DNA of 42,960 nucleotides. Source: Paracoccaceae bacterium. GTDB lineage: Bacteria > Pseudomonadota > Alphaproteobacteria > Rhodobacterales > Rhodobacteraceae. The DNA lies in contig JANREX010000018.1 in NCBI GenBank assembly GCA_030758115.1, forward strand, positions 1 through 42,960, read 5' to 3'. The notes below the pieces were generated by a model, which saw only the letters and a program-made list of their open reading frames with translations, did not search any database and was not told the origin of the DNA. This document shows, one piece after another, positions 1-8,491 of the stretch; position 1 is the stretch's first letter; every line of letters begins with the position of its first letter. The translations under genes and the position numbers were made by a program.

Positions 1-1163
1 ATACGTTCTCGGACATTGTGCTTTTCGTGGCCGCGGCTCCGCTTTCTGTTTTGGCGATGATGATGGGGCCTGTGGAGCAGTCGGCCGTTATCTTCTTTTC
101 CATCTGCGTATTGGCGGCATTGGTGGGTGACAACCCGCTGCGCGGGCTTGTCGCGGCCTCGTTTGGCTTCGTTCTCGCCTCTGTCGGGCAAGCGCCCGAA
201 GAGGCCACACCGCGGCTTGCCTTCGGCTTTCCCGAGCTGGAGGACGGTATCCCGCTTGTGGCCGTCGGCATGGGCGTTTTGGTGCTGGGGCAGATCGCGC
301 ACTCGATTGCCGAGCGCAGCTTTTCCTCCAAGGGCAGCCTTGCGCCGCCTTCTGTGGGCGATGATGCGCGGCTCTCGCTGGCGGAGTACTTGTCTGTCAA
401 AGGCACGATGCTGCGTTCGGCTGTGATCGGGACACTTATCGGAGCCGTGCCGGGTATCGGCTCGGCCTTGGCGGCGACCATCGGCTATTCCTCCGCGAGG
501 CGGGCCTCGAAGGCGCCCGAAGAATTCGGCAAAGGGACGATCGAGGGCGTTGCCGCTACCGAGGCGGCCAACAGTGCTGTTTCTGGCGCGAACCTGATTC
601 CGCTATTGACCTTGGGTGTACCCGGCAATGTGGCTGCGGCCTTTCTCATGGGTGCGCTTATCATTCACGGGGTTGTCCCGGGCCCAACCTTGTTTCGCGA
701 TGAGGGGCAGCTTGTCTTTTCGATCTTTACCTGCATGGCGATTGCCAATTTGTGCAACCTGATCATCGGTTGGTATGGGATGAACCTTTTTGGCCTCGTC
801 GCCAAAATACGCCCGATTTACATTTACCCCACGGTGATCCTTCTGTGCATGGCAGGCGCATGGGTGAGCGGAGGCGGCGCTCTCGGGCTTGTGCTCCTCG
901 GGGTGTTTGGCGCCTTTGGCTACCTGCTGCGCGCGCTCAACTTTTCTGTCGTGATTTTCATAATTGCCTTTGTGCTGGGACGTATCTGGGAGTTCCCGTT
1001 AACGCAGGCGATGATCCTGACTCGCAGCGACCCTGTGCGCCTGCTCAACTATCCGTTTGCTGTGGGCTTCATTGTCGCTGGCCTCGGTTTGGTGGCGTTT
1101 GTCGTGCTGCGCACGCAATTGGAGCGCAAAAAGGCAAACCGAGAAGAAGGCCCTTCCGCATGA
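1..1163 (+). CDS. tctA: Tripartite tricarboxylate transporter permease TctA, C-terminal part (5' end outside window)
   Basis: The reading frame is open to the left edge, so the N-terminal part (roughly a quarter of a ~500-residue TctA) lies outside the window. The visible part is strongly hydrophobic with many membrane spans. It carries the TctA family pattern: a GAVPGIGSALAATIGY segment, then EGVAATEAANSAVSGANLIP, then LTLGVPGNVAAAFLMGALII followed by HGVVPGPTLF. TctA is the large inner-membrane subunit of TTT carboxylate importers driven by ion gradients; the small TctB subunit and periplasmic TctC would be expected upstream. The stop overlaps the sulfatase start by 4 bp (ATGA), so the two are probably translationally coupled, which suggests that the imported compound is a carboxylate carrying a sulfate ester. 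The family call is secure; the substrate is not known. Confidence 0.9.
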   Translation, partial: TFSDIVLFVAAAPLSVLAMMMGPVEQSAVIFFSICVLAALVGDNPLRGLVAASFGFVLASVGQAPEEATPRLAFGFPELEDGIPLVAVGMGVLVLGQIAHSIAERSFSSKGSLAPPSVGDDARLSLAEYLSVKGTMLRSAVIGTLIGAVPGIGSALAATIGYSSARRASKAPEEFGKGTIEGVAATEAANSAVSGANLIPLLTLGVPGNVAAAFLMGALIIHGVVPGPTLFRDEGQLVFSIFTCMAIANLCNLIIGWYGMNLFGLVAKIRPIYIYPTVILLCMAGAWVSGGGALGLVLLGVFGAFGYLLRALNFSVVIFIIAFVLGRIWEFPLTQAMILTRSDPVRLLNYPFAVGFIVAGLGLVAFVVLRTQLERKKANREEGPSA

Positions 1164-2653
1164 GTGCAGATAAACAACCGAATATCGTTCTGATTTTCAC
1201 GGACAACCAGCAAGCTTCGACGCTGGCCTGCTATGGCAACTCGGAAGTCCATACCCCCAATCTGGACAAGCTCGCCGCGCAGGGGATGTTGTTTGAAAAC
1301 GCCTTTTGCCCCAATGCGTTCTGCTCGCCTTGCCGCGCCTCTGTGATGACGGGGCTCTTGCCTTCGCAGCACGGGGTGCACAGCTGGATTGACGACCGCA
1401 ACATGAACGAATGGCCACAGAACTGGCACGCGCTCGACGGGCTGCGCACTTTGCCTGCCATCTTGCAGGCAGCAGGTTACAAGACGGCGCTTTCAGGCAA
1501 ATATCATCTTGGTGAGCCCACCTCTTCGATGCAGGGCTTTGACTATTGGTGCACAATGGCCGACGGACACGTGCGCAGCTTTTATCACAACCGCATAACC
1601 GAGAACGGCGAGACCTATGACCACGAGGGGCATACCGTCGATTTTTTCACCGAGAAAGGTGTGCGCTTCATGGAAGAGCAAGTTTCCGCGGGGCAGCCGT
1701 TTTTCCTCTATTTGCCCTACCCCGCGCCTTACGGGCACTGGCCCGCTACACGCGAGGAAGAGCGCTGCCGACACTCGGCGCTCTATGACGATTGCCCCAT
1801 GGTCTCTGTTCCGCGCGAGGGCCTGAGCAAAGCCTCTATCGATGCCTTTCTGATGCGGCAGAAATACTCGGGCGGCGGGCTGGATTACTCCATGACGCTG
1901 CGCGCGCCCAATGACTTGCCGACCTTGCGGAATTATTATTCGCAGATTTCCATGGTCGATGACGGTGTCGGGCAGATCATGGCGGCATTGGAACGCCTGG
2001 GAATTGAGGAGGATACGATCCTTGTCTTCACCTCTGATCACGGGCTGTCTATCGGGCAGCATGGCTTCTGGGGCCATGGCGCGGCAACTTTCCCGGCCAA
2101 TCTGCACCGCGCCGCGCATTCTGTGCCGCTTATTGTGCGCCATGCACCCAGTGTTGAGGCAGGCAAGCGCAGCGCCACGATGGTGTCGAACATGGATGTG
2201 TTCTCGACCCTGCTCGACTACACTGAGCAGCCGAATGATCAGGGCGACATGGTCGTTGCGAGCCGCTCCCTCAGGCCGTTGCTCACAGGGCAGCCCGACG
2301 CATGGGGCGATGATGCTGTCTACTCCGAGCAAGAAGAAACCCGCGTCGTGCGCACGCAAAAATGGGCTTATTTCAAGCGCTTTGCCGATGCGCCAAGCAA
2401 TCCTATCGGGGATGAGTTGTTTGATGTGGAGTTGGACCCAGGTGAGAAGATCAACCTGGCAGATGATCCTGCTTACGCCGATATCCGCGCAACGCTTGAG
2501 AAGATGCTGAGCGATTTCTTTGCGCGGCACACGCGCGCAGCGGCTGATTTATGGCAAGGCGGCGCTCCGCTGCAAAACTCCGAGCGCGTCGAATTCTGGC
2601 GCGATGCCTGGGGGAAAGACTGGGAACCTGTCTATGCCTATGGAGACAGCTAA
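1160..2653 (+). CDS. Sulfatase (type I, formylglycine-dependent), no signal peptide
   Basis: A 497-residue protein of the alkaline-phosphatase/sulfatase superfamily that hydrolyses a sulfate ester. The N-terminus (MSADKQPNIVLIFTDNQQ) holds the metal-binding Asp, and residues 55-59 (CSPCR, followed by ASVMTG) are the C-x-P-x-R sulfatase signature in which Cys55 would be converted to formylglycine. A second metal site is visible as FTSDHGLSIGQHG. There is no signal peptide or lipobox, so it should act in the cytoplasm on an imported substrate. I chose the start at 1160 because it gives the family N-terminus and the ATGA overlap with tctA; the frame is open further upstream but reads through tctA. 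The next gene encodes the matching formylglycine-generating enzyme. The specific substrate cannot be told from sequence; it does not need to be an aryl sulfate. Confidence 0.92.
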   Translation: MSADKQPNIVLIFTDNQQASTLACYGNSEVHTPNLDKLAAQGMLFENAFCPNAFCSPCRASVMTGLLPSQHGVHSWIDDRNMNEWPQNWHALDGLRTLPAILQAAGYKTALSGKYHLGEPTSSMQGFDYWCTMADGHVRSFYHNRITENGETYDHEGHTVDFFTEKGVRFMEEQVSAGQPFFLYLPYPAPYGHWPATREEERCRHSALYDDCPMVSVPREGLSKASIDAFLMRQKYSGGGLDYSMTLRAPNDLPTLRNYYSQISMVDDGVGQIMAALERLGIEEDTILVFTSDHGLSIGQHGFWGHGAATFPANLHRAAHSVPLIVRHAPSVEAGKRSATMVSNMDVFSTLLDYTEQPNDQGDMVVASRSLRPLLTGQPDAWGDDAVYSEQEETRVVRTQKWAYFKRFADAPSNPIGDELFDVELDPGEKINLADDPAYADIRATLEKMLSDFFARHTRAAADLWQGGAPLQNSERVEFWRDAWGKDWEPVYAYGDS

Positions 2654-3587
2654 GGCCCCTTCCAGCTGCTGCCTGCCAGCGCAGGCAGGTGGCCAAGAGC
2701 GCCGCAAAGCACCGCGCCTCAAGGCTGGCACAGGGCAGGCGCGCGCCGAATTCATATCGCTGGCGGGCGGCTGGTTTGCCATGGGAGCAGAGGACGGGCC
2801 GCACCCTGAGGATGGTGAAGGCCCCGTCCGTGAGGTATTTGTCGATCCCTTTGCGCTGGCTGCGACGGCTGTGACAGTTGATGAATTCTCCGACTTTGTG
2901 AGCGCCACGGGCTACCTCACCGTGGCGGAGCGGCTCGGATCCTCCTTTGTGTTCTATGCCTTTTGCGAGGATGCGGCGCGCTTTTCTGCACCTGCGCAGG
3001 CGCCTTGGTGGCGCGAGGTTCCCAAGGCGTGCTGGCATGCGCCCGACGGGCACGACAAGCCGATGGACGGCAGAGGCGCGCACCCTGTCACCCATATCGC
3101 GCGCGAGGATGCTCTGGCTTACTGCCACTGGTCGGGAACACGCCTGCCAACAGAGGCCGAGTGGGAGTTTGCCGCCCGCGGGCTTTTGAAGGGGCAACCC
3201 TACCCTTGGGGAAGCATTTTGGAGCTGGATGGCATTCATCGCTCAAACGTCTGGCAAGGAAGCTTTCCAGATGCCAACAGCGCGGCAGATGGCTATGAAG
3301 GCACAGCGCCGGCAAAGGCCTATGGGCCTCAGGGCTATGGCTTTTTCAACATGACAGGCAATGTCTGGGAGTGGGTCGCAGACCGCTTCACGCGGCTGCA
3401 CTCACCGCGCCCTGTGCGCAACCCGAAGGGGCCGCTGAACGGGCAGAGCTATGTGGCCAAGGGCGGGTCATATCTTTGTCATGCGTCTTATTGCGCGCGC
3501 TACAGGACATCATCACGCCAAGCGCTTGCGGGCAATACAACAACAGGAAATCTCGGCTTTCGTGTTGCCGCGAGGCAGGTGAGCTGA
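2640..3587 (+). CDS. Formylglycine-generating enzyme (sulfatase-modifying factor)
   Basis: A 315-residue FGE/SUMF1-family protein that oxidises the cysteine of the sulfatase C-x-P-x-R motif to formylglycine using O2 and copper. Family landmarks in order: FISLAGGWFAMGAED near residue 40, RLPTEAEWEFAARG near 168, YPWG near 188, GFFNMTGNVWEWVADRF near 234, and KGGSYLCHASYCARYR near 274. The two cysteines Cys280 and Cys285 match the active-site copper-binding pair of true FGEs, which separates it from the many FGE-like proteins that lack them (for example EgtB or NirV types). The ATG at 2640 lies inside the sulfatase gene, giving a 14-bp overlap; about 35 low-complexity residues precede the FGE fold, so the exact start is less certain. 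Adjacent placement makes the upstream sulfatase its obvious client. Confidence 0.92.
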   Translation: METAKAPSSCCLPAQAGGQERRKAPRLKAGTGQARAEFISLAGGWFAMGAEDGPHPEDGEGPVREVFVDPFALAATAVTVDEFSDFVSATGYLTVAERLGSSFVFYAFCEDAARFSAPAQAPWWREVPKACWHAPDGHDKPMDGRGAHPVTHIAREDALAYCHWSGTRLPTEAEWEFAARGLLKGQPYPWGSILELDGIHRSNVWQGSFPDANSAADGYEGTAPAKAYGPQGYGFFNMTGNVWEWVADRFTRLHSPRPVRNPKGPLNGQSYVAKGGSYLCHASYCARYRTSSRQALAGNTTTGNLGFRVAARQVS

Positions 3588-3800
3588 AAAACACTCAAGC
3601 CATCAAACCACCCTTCAAAAGCCTTCACATTTTGACAGGATGACGAGCGCTGCTGTTTCATGCAATCGATCTAAAGCGGTCATTGGCCAGGTGGATATCA
3701 AGGTCCGTTCCGTCCGCAAAGCAGGCGTCAGGGCAGACCGCCGCAAACGACCCCTTCCCGCCCCTTGTGACGGAAGATCGCCCGGCGCAGCACCCCGGGG
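3588..3800. other. Gene-free junction between the sulfatase block and the Liv operon
   Basis: This 213-bp stretch separates the plus-strand sulfatase genes from the convergent minus-strand livF. I see no convincing gene. A short GC-rich hairpin (CCCGG/CCGGG arms) lies just past the livF stop near 3780-3800 and could be a weak terminator for the Liv operon. Base composition changes across this junction, from T-richer codon use on the left to strongly GC-biased on the right, so it may be an old recombination boundary. No att-like repeat or transposase remnant was recognised. Confidence 0.4.
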
Positions 3801-4502
3801 TCACACCGACAGATAGGCATCCCTGATCTCGGGCTGGGCGTTCAGCTCGGCCAGCGTGCCGTGGAATTTCTGCGCGCCGCCTTCGATGATCACGGCCACA
3901 TCGGCCACGGCGCGGGCGAAATGCAGGTTCTGTTCGGACAGAAGCACGGTCAACCCTTCGGATTTCAGCTGCAGGATCACGCGGGCCATCTGTTCGACGA
4001 TCACCGGGGCGATGCCTTCGCTGGGTTCGTCCAGCAGCACGAAACTGGGGTTGCCCATCAGCGTGCGCGCGATGGTCAGCATCTGCTGTTCGCCCCCCGA
4101 CATTTCCTTGCCCCGGTTGTTGCGGCGCTCGGCCAGGTTGGGGAAAAGATCGAACAGCATGTCACGCGTCCATGTGACCGTCCCCTCGCGCGCGGGCTGG
4201 CGCCCGACCTCGAGGTTTTCCAGAACGGTAAGGTCGGTAAAGATGCGCCGATCCTCGGGGACATAGCCAAGGCCCATCTTGGCCACGCGATGCGGGGCCA
4301 GCCCCACAAGGTCGCGGTCCATGAAACGGACCTGCCCGCTGCGCGGCACGACCAGTTGCATGATGGATTTCATCGTGGTGGATTTGCCCGCCCCGTTGCG
4401 CCCCAGAAGTGCGGCCACCTGCCCGCGCTGGACGGTGAAGCTGAGGTCGCTGAGCACATGGGCCTTGCCGTAGAAGCTGTTGACGGATGCGATCTCAAGC
4501 AT
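3801..4502 (-). CDS. livF: Branched-chain amino acid-type ABC transporter ATPase LivF
   Basis: A 233-residue ATPase of the HAAT (LivF) family that powers import with LivG. Walker A is GRNGAGKST, the signature is MSGGEQQML, Walker B is FVLLDEPSEGIAP, typical of LivF. I chose ATG at 4502 (MLEIASVNSFYG) because it gives the normal LivF N-terminus and overlaps the livG stop by 8 bp; the frame extends 13 codons upstream without family similarity. It is the last gene of a five-gene minus-strand operon starting with a Rieske oxygenase. HAAT transporters are used widely for aromatic acids and other carboxylates as well as amino acids; with this operon context an N-heterocyclic carboxylate is a better guess than leucine. 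Confidence 0.93.
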   Translation of the reverse strand: MLEIASVNSFYGKAHVLSDLSFTVQRGQVAALLGRNGAGKSTTMKSIMQLVVPRSGQVRFMDRDLVGLAPHRVAKMGLGYVPEDRRIFTDLTVLENLEVGRQPAREGTVTWTRDMLFDLFPNLAERRNNRGKEMSGGEQQMLTIARTLMGNPSFVLLDEPSEGIAPVIVEQMARVILQLKSEGLTVLLSEQNLHFARAVADVAVIIEGGAQKFHGTLAELNAQPEIRDAYLSV

Positions 4503-5274
4503 GCTGGCCCTCCTCTGCGGCGTGGAACAGGGTGCCGCCACCCAGGTAGACCTCCTGGACGCGGGGATCGTTGCGGATATCCTCGACCGTGCCGTTGGCG
4601 ATCAGTTGGCCGCGGTTCAGCACCATCACCCGATGCGCATGGGCAAAGACCACATCCATGTCATGTTCGGTGAACAGCACGCTGACCCCCTGATCGCGCA
4701 CGATATCGGCGGTCAGCTTCATCAGCGCGATACGCTCGCGCGGGGCCATGCCGGCGGTGGGTTCGTCCATCAGCAGCAGGCTGGGTTCATGCGCCAGCGC
4801 GATCGCCAGTTCCAGCCGCTTGAGATCGCCGTAAGCCAGCACCGCGCAATGGCGGTCGGCCTGATCGCCCATGCCCACGAGGTCTAGCAACTCCATGGCC
4901 CGGTCACGGTAGAGACGATGCGCATAGGGCAGGATCGCGAAGACCCGGCGGTTGTGCGAGATCAGCGCCATCTGCACGTTCTCGGCCACGGTCATCGACG
5001 CATAGGTGCCGGTGATCTGGAAGGTGCGCCCCACCCCCATCCGCCAGATCTGGCGGGGTCCGAGACCCGCAAGATCCTGCCCGTTCAGCCATACCGTGCC
5101 TGCGGTGGGTTTCAACTGCCCCATCAGCATGTTGAAGCAGGTGCTTTTGCCTGCGCCATTGGGGCCGATCATGGCCAGCAATTCGCCCTTGTGCAGGCTG
5201 AAGGACACGTCCGACACGGCCTTGATCGCGCCGAAGGATTTCGACAGGCCCCTGGTTTCCAGAACGATGCTCAT
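4495..5274 (-). CDS. livG: Branched-chain amino acid-type ABC transporter ATPase LivG
   Basis: A 259-residue LivG-type ATPase. It begins MSIVLETRGLSKSFGAIKAV, has Walker A GPNGAGKST, the LivG-style divergent signature LAYGDLKRLELA, Walker B LLLMDEPTAGMAP and the H-loop FTEHDMDVVF. The start at 5274 overlaps the permease stop by 4 bp (ATGA), and its stop overlaps livF by 8 bp, so the three genes are translationally coupled. It forms the ATPase heterodimer with LivF on the cytoplasmic face of the fused permease. The substrate is inferred only from neighbours. Confidence 0.93.
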   Translation of the reverse strand: MSIVLETRGLSKSFGAIKAVSDVSFSLHKGELLAMIGPNGAGKSTCFNMLMGQLKPTAGTVWLNGQDLAGLGPRQIWRMGVGRTFQITGTYASMTVAENVQMALISHNRRVFAILPYAHRLYRDRAMELLDLVGMGDQADRHCAVLAYGDLKRLELAIALAHEPSLLLMDEPTAGMAPRERIALMKLTADIVRDQGVSVLFTEHDMDVVFAHAHRVMVLNRGQLIANGTVEDIRNDPRVQEVYLGGGTLFHAAEEGQHA

Positions 5275-7133
5275 TTGCTGTCCTCCGCCCCGCGCAGGAT
5301 GCCCCAACGCTCTGCCAGCTTGCGGGCGGTGCCCACCAGCCCATCGGGGGCCACGATCACCACGAGGATGATCAGCACGCCCAGCGCAAGGCGCCAGTAT
5401 TCGAAGCGCGTCAGGATATCCTTGACCCCTTCCAGCGCCACACCGCCGACAACGCCACCCGCCAGCGTCTTGACGCCGCCCAGGAAGACCACGATCAGCG
5501 CATCGAAGCTGCGCGCGATTTCCAGCTCGTTCGGGAAGACGCTGCCCTTGGAGAATACGAAAAGCCCCCCCGCAACACCGGCCATCGCACCGGCCAGCGC
5601 AAAGGCCGCCCATTGCACGCGCTTGGTGTCGATGCCTGTCGCCTCGGCCTGCCGGGCGCTGTCGCGCGCGGCGCGCAGCGCATAGCCGAAGGGCGCATGT
5701 GCCGCGTGGCGCAGGAACAGGATGCCGCCCGTGCAGATCACGAGGCTGAGGTAGAAATAGACCGTGGTCCCCGAGGCCCAGGCCGAGGGCCAGATGTTCA
5801 CCAGCCCGTCATCGCCGCGCGTCACCTCGCCCCACTGGAACACGAGGGACCACAGAAGTTGCGAAAAGGCCAGCGTCAGCATGGCGAAATAGACACCCGT
5901 CAGGCGCAGGCAGACCCAGCCGATGATGATCGCGGCCATGCCCGCGCCAAGGGGTGCCAGCAGCAACGCCAGTTCCATCGGCGTGTCGGCATAGGTCACC
6001 AACAGCGCCGCAACATAGGCCCCACCGCCGAAAAAGGCCGCATGTCCAAAGCTGACAAGACCGCCAAGGCCCAGGATGAAATGCAGGCTGGCGGCGAAAA
6101 GGCAGAAGATCAGGATATCGGTCGCCAGCACCAGCGCGAAGCTTGATCCGTAGACCGGCATCAGCGCCAGCACCGCCAGACCTGCGGCCACGATCATCCG
6201 GGCGCGCAGCCCTGCGGGCTTGATCGGGCGCTCGGGCTCGCCGACCTGACCGTGTTCGCCTGCCACCTCGGGGCGGCCGAACAGGCCATAGGGGCGGATC
6301 ATCAAGACCAGCACCATGATCACGAACATCAGCACCAGCGTGCTTTGCGGCATGTAGGTGACGCCGAAGACGCCAAGGACCGAGATCAGCACCGCCGCAA
6401 GATAAGCGCCGGGCAGCGATCCCATGCCGCCGATCACGACGACGACGAAGACCGCCGTGAGGATGTTGAAATCCATCAGCAGATCCGCACCGCCCTTGGG
6501 CAGTTGCAATGCGCCGCCCAGACCCGCCAGCGCGCAGCCCAGAAAGAAGACGCCGGTAAAGAGCCACGACTGGTTGACGCCCAGCGCGCCCACCATCTCG
6601 CGGTCCTGGGTGGCGGCGCGCACCAGCACGCCGACGCGGGTGCGGGTGATCAGATACCACAGGCCCAGCGCCACGAATGGGGTGATGACCAGCAGGGCAA
6701 GGTCGTATTTCGGCACAGGCTCGCCCATGATGCGCACCACGCCGGTCAGGCCGGGGGCGCGGGGGCCCAGCACATCCTCGGCGCCCCAGGTCATCAGGGT
6801 CAGATCCTGTATCACGAGGATCACGCCGAAGGTGGCGACCAGTTGGAAGAGTTCCGGTGCCCGGTAGACCGGGCGCAGCACACAGATTTCCACGATGACG
6901 CCGATCAGCCCCACGATCACGCCCGCCAGCAGGATCGAGGCCCAGAAGCCCACGGCCCCCGGCAGCACCTGCATCAGCGAATAGCCGACATAGGCCCCCA
7001 GCATGTAGAACGAGCCATGGGCGAAATTCACGATCCGGGTGACGCCGAAGATCAGCGACAGGCCCGAAGCGACCATGAACAGCGCGCCGGCATTGGCAAG
7101 CCCCGTCAGAAGCTGTGCGATGAAGAAACCCAT
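5271..7133 (-). CDS. Fused LivH-LivM permease of Liv-type ABC transporter
   Basis: A 620-residue membrane protein that joins both permease subunits in one chain. Residues 1 to about 290 are LivH-like (GLANAGALFMVASGLSLIFG, then VTRIVNFAHGSFYMLGAYVG); a hydrophilic linker of about 25 residues rich in Glu, Pro and Arg follows; the rest is LivM-like (FAASLHFILGLGGLVSFGHA then AFFGGGAYVAALL). In most Liv systems these are two proteins of about 300 and 320-420 residues. I find no frameshift; the frame is continuous across the junction. Fused versions occur in some proteobacteria, so this is uncommon rather than new. It lies 126 bp downstream of the binding-protein gene, behind two hairpins, and overlaps livG by 4 bp. 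Confidence 0.9.
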   Translation of the reverse strand: MGFFIAQLLTGLANAGALFMVASGLSLIFGVTRIVNFAHGSFYMLGAYVGYSLMQVLPGAVGFWASILLAGVIVGLIGVIVEICVLRPVYRAPELFQLVATFGVILVIQDLTLMTWGAEDVLGPRAPGLTGVVRIMGEPVPKYDLALLVITPFVALGLWYLITRTRVGVLVRAATQDREMVGALGVNQSWLFTGVFFLGCALAGLGGALQLPKGGADLLMDFNILTAVFVVVVIGGMGSLPGAYLAAVLISVLGVFGVTYMPQSTLVLMFVIMVLVLMIRPYGLFGRPEVAGEHGQVGEPERPIKPAGLRARMIVAAGLAVLALMPVYGSSFALVLATDILIFCLFAASLHFILGLGGLVSFGHAAFFGGGAYVAALLVTYADTPMELALLLAPLGAGMAAIIIGWVCLRLTGVYFAMLTLAFSQLLWSLVFQWGEVTRGDDGLVNIWPSAWASGTTVYFYLSLVICTGGILFLRHAAHAPFGYALRAARDSARQAEATGIDTKRVQWAAFALAGAMAGVAGGLFVFSKGSVFPNELEIARSFDALIVVFLGGVKTLAGGVVGGVALEGVKDILTRFEYWRLALGVLIILVVIVAPDGLVGTARKLAERWGILRGAEDSK

Positions 7134-7177
7134 GTGATTGGTCCCGGATATCCTGGAGTAAGCTCAGGCCAGCGCCG

Positions 7178-7241
7178 GGCACACCCGCAGGGTGCCGCAC
7201 GACCGACCAGATGGGCGCGGGCGACGGTCAGGCCGCCGCCC
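7178..7241 (-). other. Two intercistronic hairpins between binding-protein and permease genes
   Basis: Within the 126-bp gap two inverted repeats can form hairpins: 7219-7241 (GGGCGACG paired with CGCCGCCC, one G-T pair) and 7178-7196 (GGCA/TGCC with an inner CCC/GGG). Neither is followed by a T-run. In binding-protein transporters such hairpins commonly stabilise the upstream mRNA or partly terminate, so that the periplasmic protein is made in excess; that role here is inference. Confidence 0.5.
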
Positions 7242-7259
7242 GCAGCGTTCGGACGCGGC

Positions 7260-8465
7260 TCAGTTCGCCGGGCGCAGCTTTGCGACTTCCTCGTCGCTGG
7301 GCAGGTAATCGGCGCCGTTCTTGTAGGTCCAGTCGACCATGACGCCCTTGCCGTCCTTCATGGCGATGGTGCCGACAAAGGCACCCATGGTCGCCTGATG
7401 GTCGATCGCGCGATAGGTGATCGGGCCCACGGGCGTATCCAGCTCCAGCCCCTTGAAGGCCGCCTTCAGCGCCTCGGTCTCGGTGCTGCCGGCCTTTTCC
7501 AGCGCGGCGACAATGGATTGCACCGTCATGTAACCCACCAGCGAACCGATGCGCGGATAGTCGCTATAGCGCGTCTGGTAGGCATCGACGAAAGCCTTGT
7601 TGGAGGCGTCGGTCACGTCATACCAGGGATAGCCGGTCACGATCCAGCCGACCGGCGCCTCATCCGCCAGCGGATCGAGGTATTCGGGCTCGCCCGTCAG
7701 CATGCCATAGACCGTGCGCCCGTCGAACAGGCCGCGCGTGGTGCCTTCGCGGACGAATTTCGCAAGGTCGGTGCCGAAGGTCACGTTGAAGACGGCATCG
7801 GGCTTGGCGCGTTCCAGCGCCTGAACCTCGGCGCCCGCGTCGATCTTGAACAGGGCGGGCCACTGTTCGGTCACGAATTCCACATCGGGCTTCAACTGCG
7901 TCAGCACCGATTTGAAGGCCGCGACCGCTTCCTTGCCATAGGCATAGTTGGGCGCGATCGTGGCATAGCGGACCGCATCGGATTTCGCGGCCTCTTCGGC
8001 CAGCATCGCGGCCTGCATGTAGGTCGAGGTGCGCAGGCGGAAGGTGTAGTCATTGCCGCTGGCCCAGACGATGGAATCCGCCAGCGGTTCCGACGCGAGG
8101 TAGAGGTATTTCTTTTCCGCAGCCAGCGACGAGATCGCAAGCCCCACGTTGCTGAGGATGGTGCCCGTCAGCATGACCGCGCCATCGCGCGTCATCAGTT
8201 CCTCGGCGATCTTGATCGCCTCGCCCGGATCGCCCTGATCGTCGCGGAAGATGAATTCCAGCGGCTTGCCCAGCACACCGCCCGCGGCGTTCACCTCTTC
8301 CAGCGCCAGCTCGATCCCCATCTTGTAGGGTTCGGCAAAGGCGGCCATCCGCTTGTAATGGTTGATCTCTCCGATCTTGATCGTGTCCTGTGCGAGGGCG
8401 GGAAGCCCCGCCACGGCAAGTGCTGCCGCACCCACCAGTCCTTTCAAAAACGTCTTGCGATGCAT
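7260..8465 (-). CDS. Periplasmic substrate-binding protein of the Liv-type ABC transporter
   Basis: A 401-residue Peripla_BP_6 (LivK-like) protein. The N-terminus MHRKTFLKGLVGAAALAVAG then LPALAQ is an export signal with cleavage likely after ALA; the HRKTFLKG stretch also resembles a Tat motif with RK in place of RR. The mature part shows the family pattern (KIGEINHYKRM, ALEEVNAAGGVLGKPLEFIF, RDDQGDPGEAIKIAEELM). A good ribosome site (GAGAGGA) precedes the ATG. It sits 26 bp downstream of a Rieske oxygenase gene in the same direction, which links uptake to that enzyme. Within this family amide, urea, aromatic-acid and amino-acid binders cannot be told apart by eye; the ligand is probably the substrate of the linked pathway. 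Confidence 0.9.
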   Translation of the reverse strand: MHRKTFLKGLVGAAALAVAGLPALAQDTIKIGEINHYKRMAAFAEPYKMGIELALEEVNAAGGVLGKPLEFIFRDDQGDPGEAIKIAEELMTRDGAVMLTGTILSNVGLAISSLAAEKKYLYLASEPLADSIVWASGNDYTFRLRTSTYMQAAMLAEEAAKSDAVRYATIAPNYAYGKEAVAAFKSVLTQLKPDVEFVTEQWPALFKIDAGAEVQALERAKPDAVFNVTFGTDLAKFVREGTTRGLFDGRTVYGMLTGEPEYLDPLADEAPVGWIVTGYPWYDVTDASNKAFVDAYQTRYSDYPRIGSLVGYMTVQSIVAALEKAGSTETEALKAAFKGLELDTPVGPITYRAIDHQATMGAFVGTIAMKDGKGVMVDWTYKNGADYLPSDEEVAKLRPAN

Positions 8466-8491
8466 TGGGGTATCCTCTCTGTTGGGTGTCC

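Noticed and set aside
3588-3800. A phage attachment site or insertion-sequence remnant at the composition boundary
   Set aside because: No direct or inverted repeats, tRNA end or transposase fragment could be identified; only the composition change is visible.
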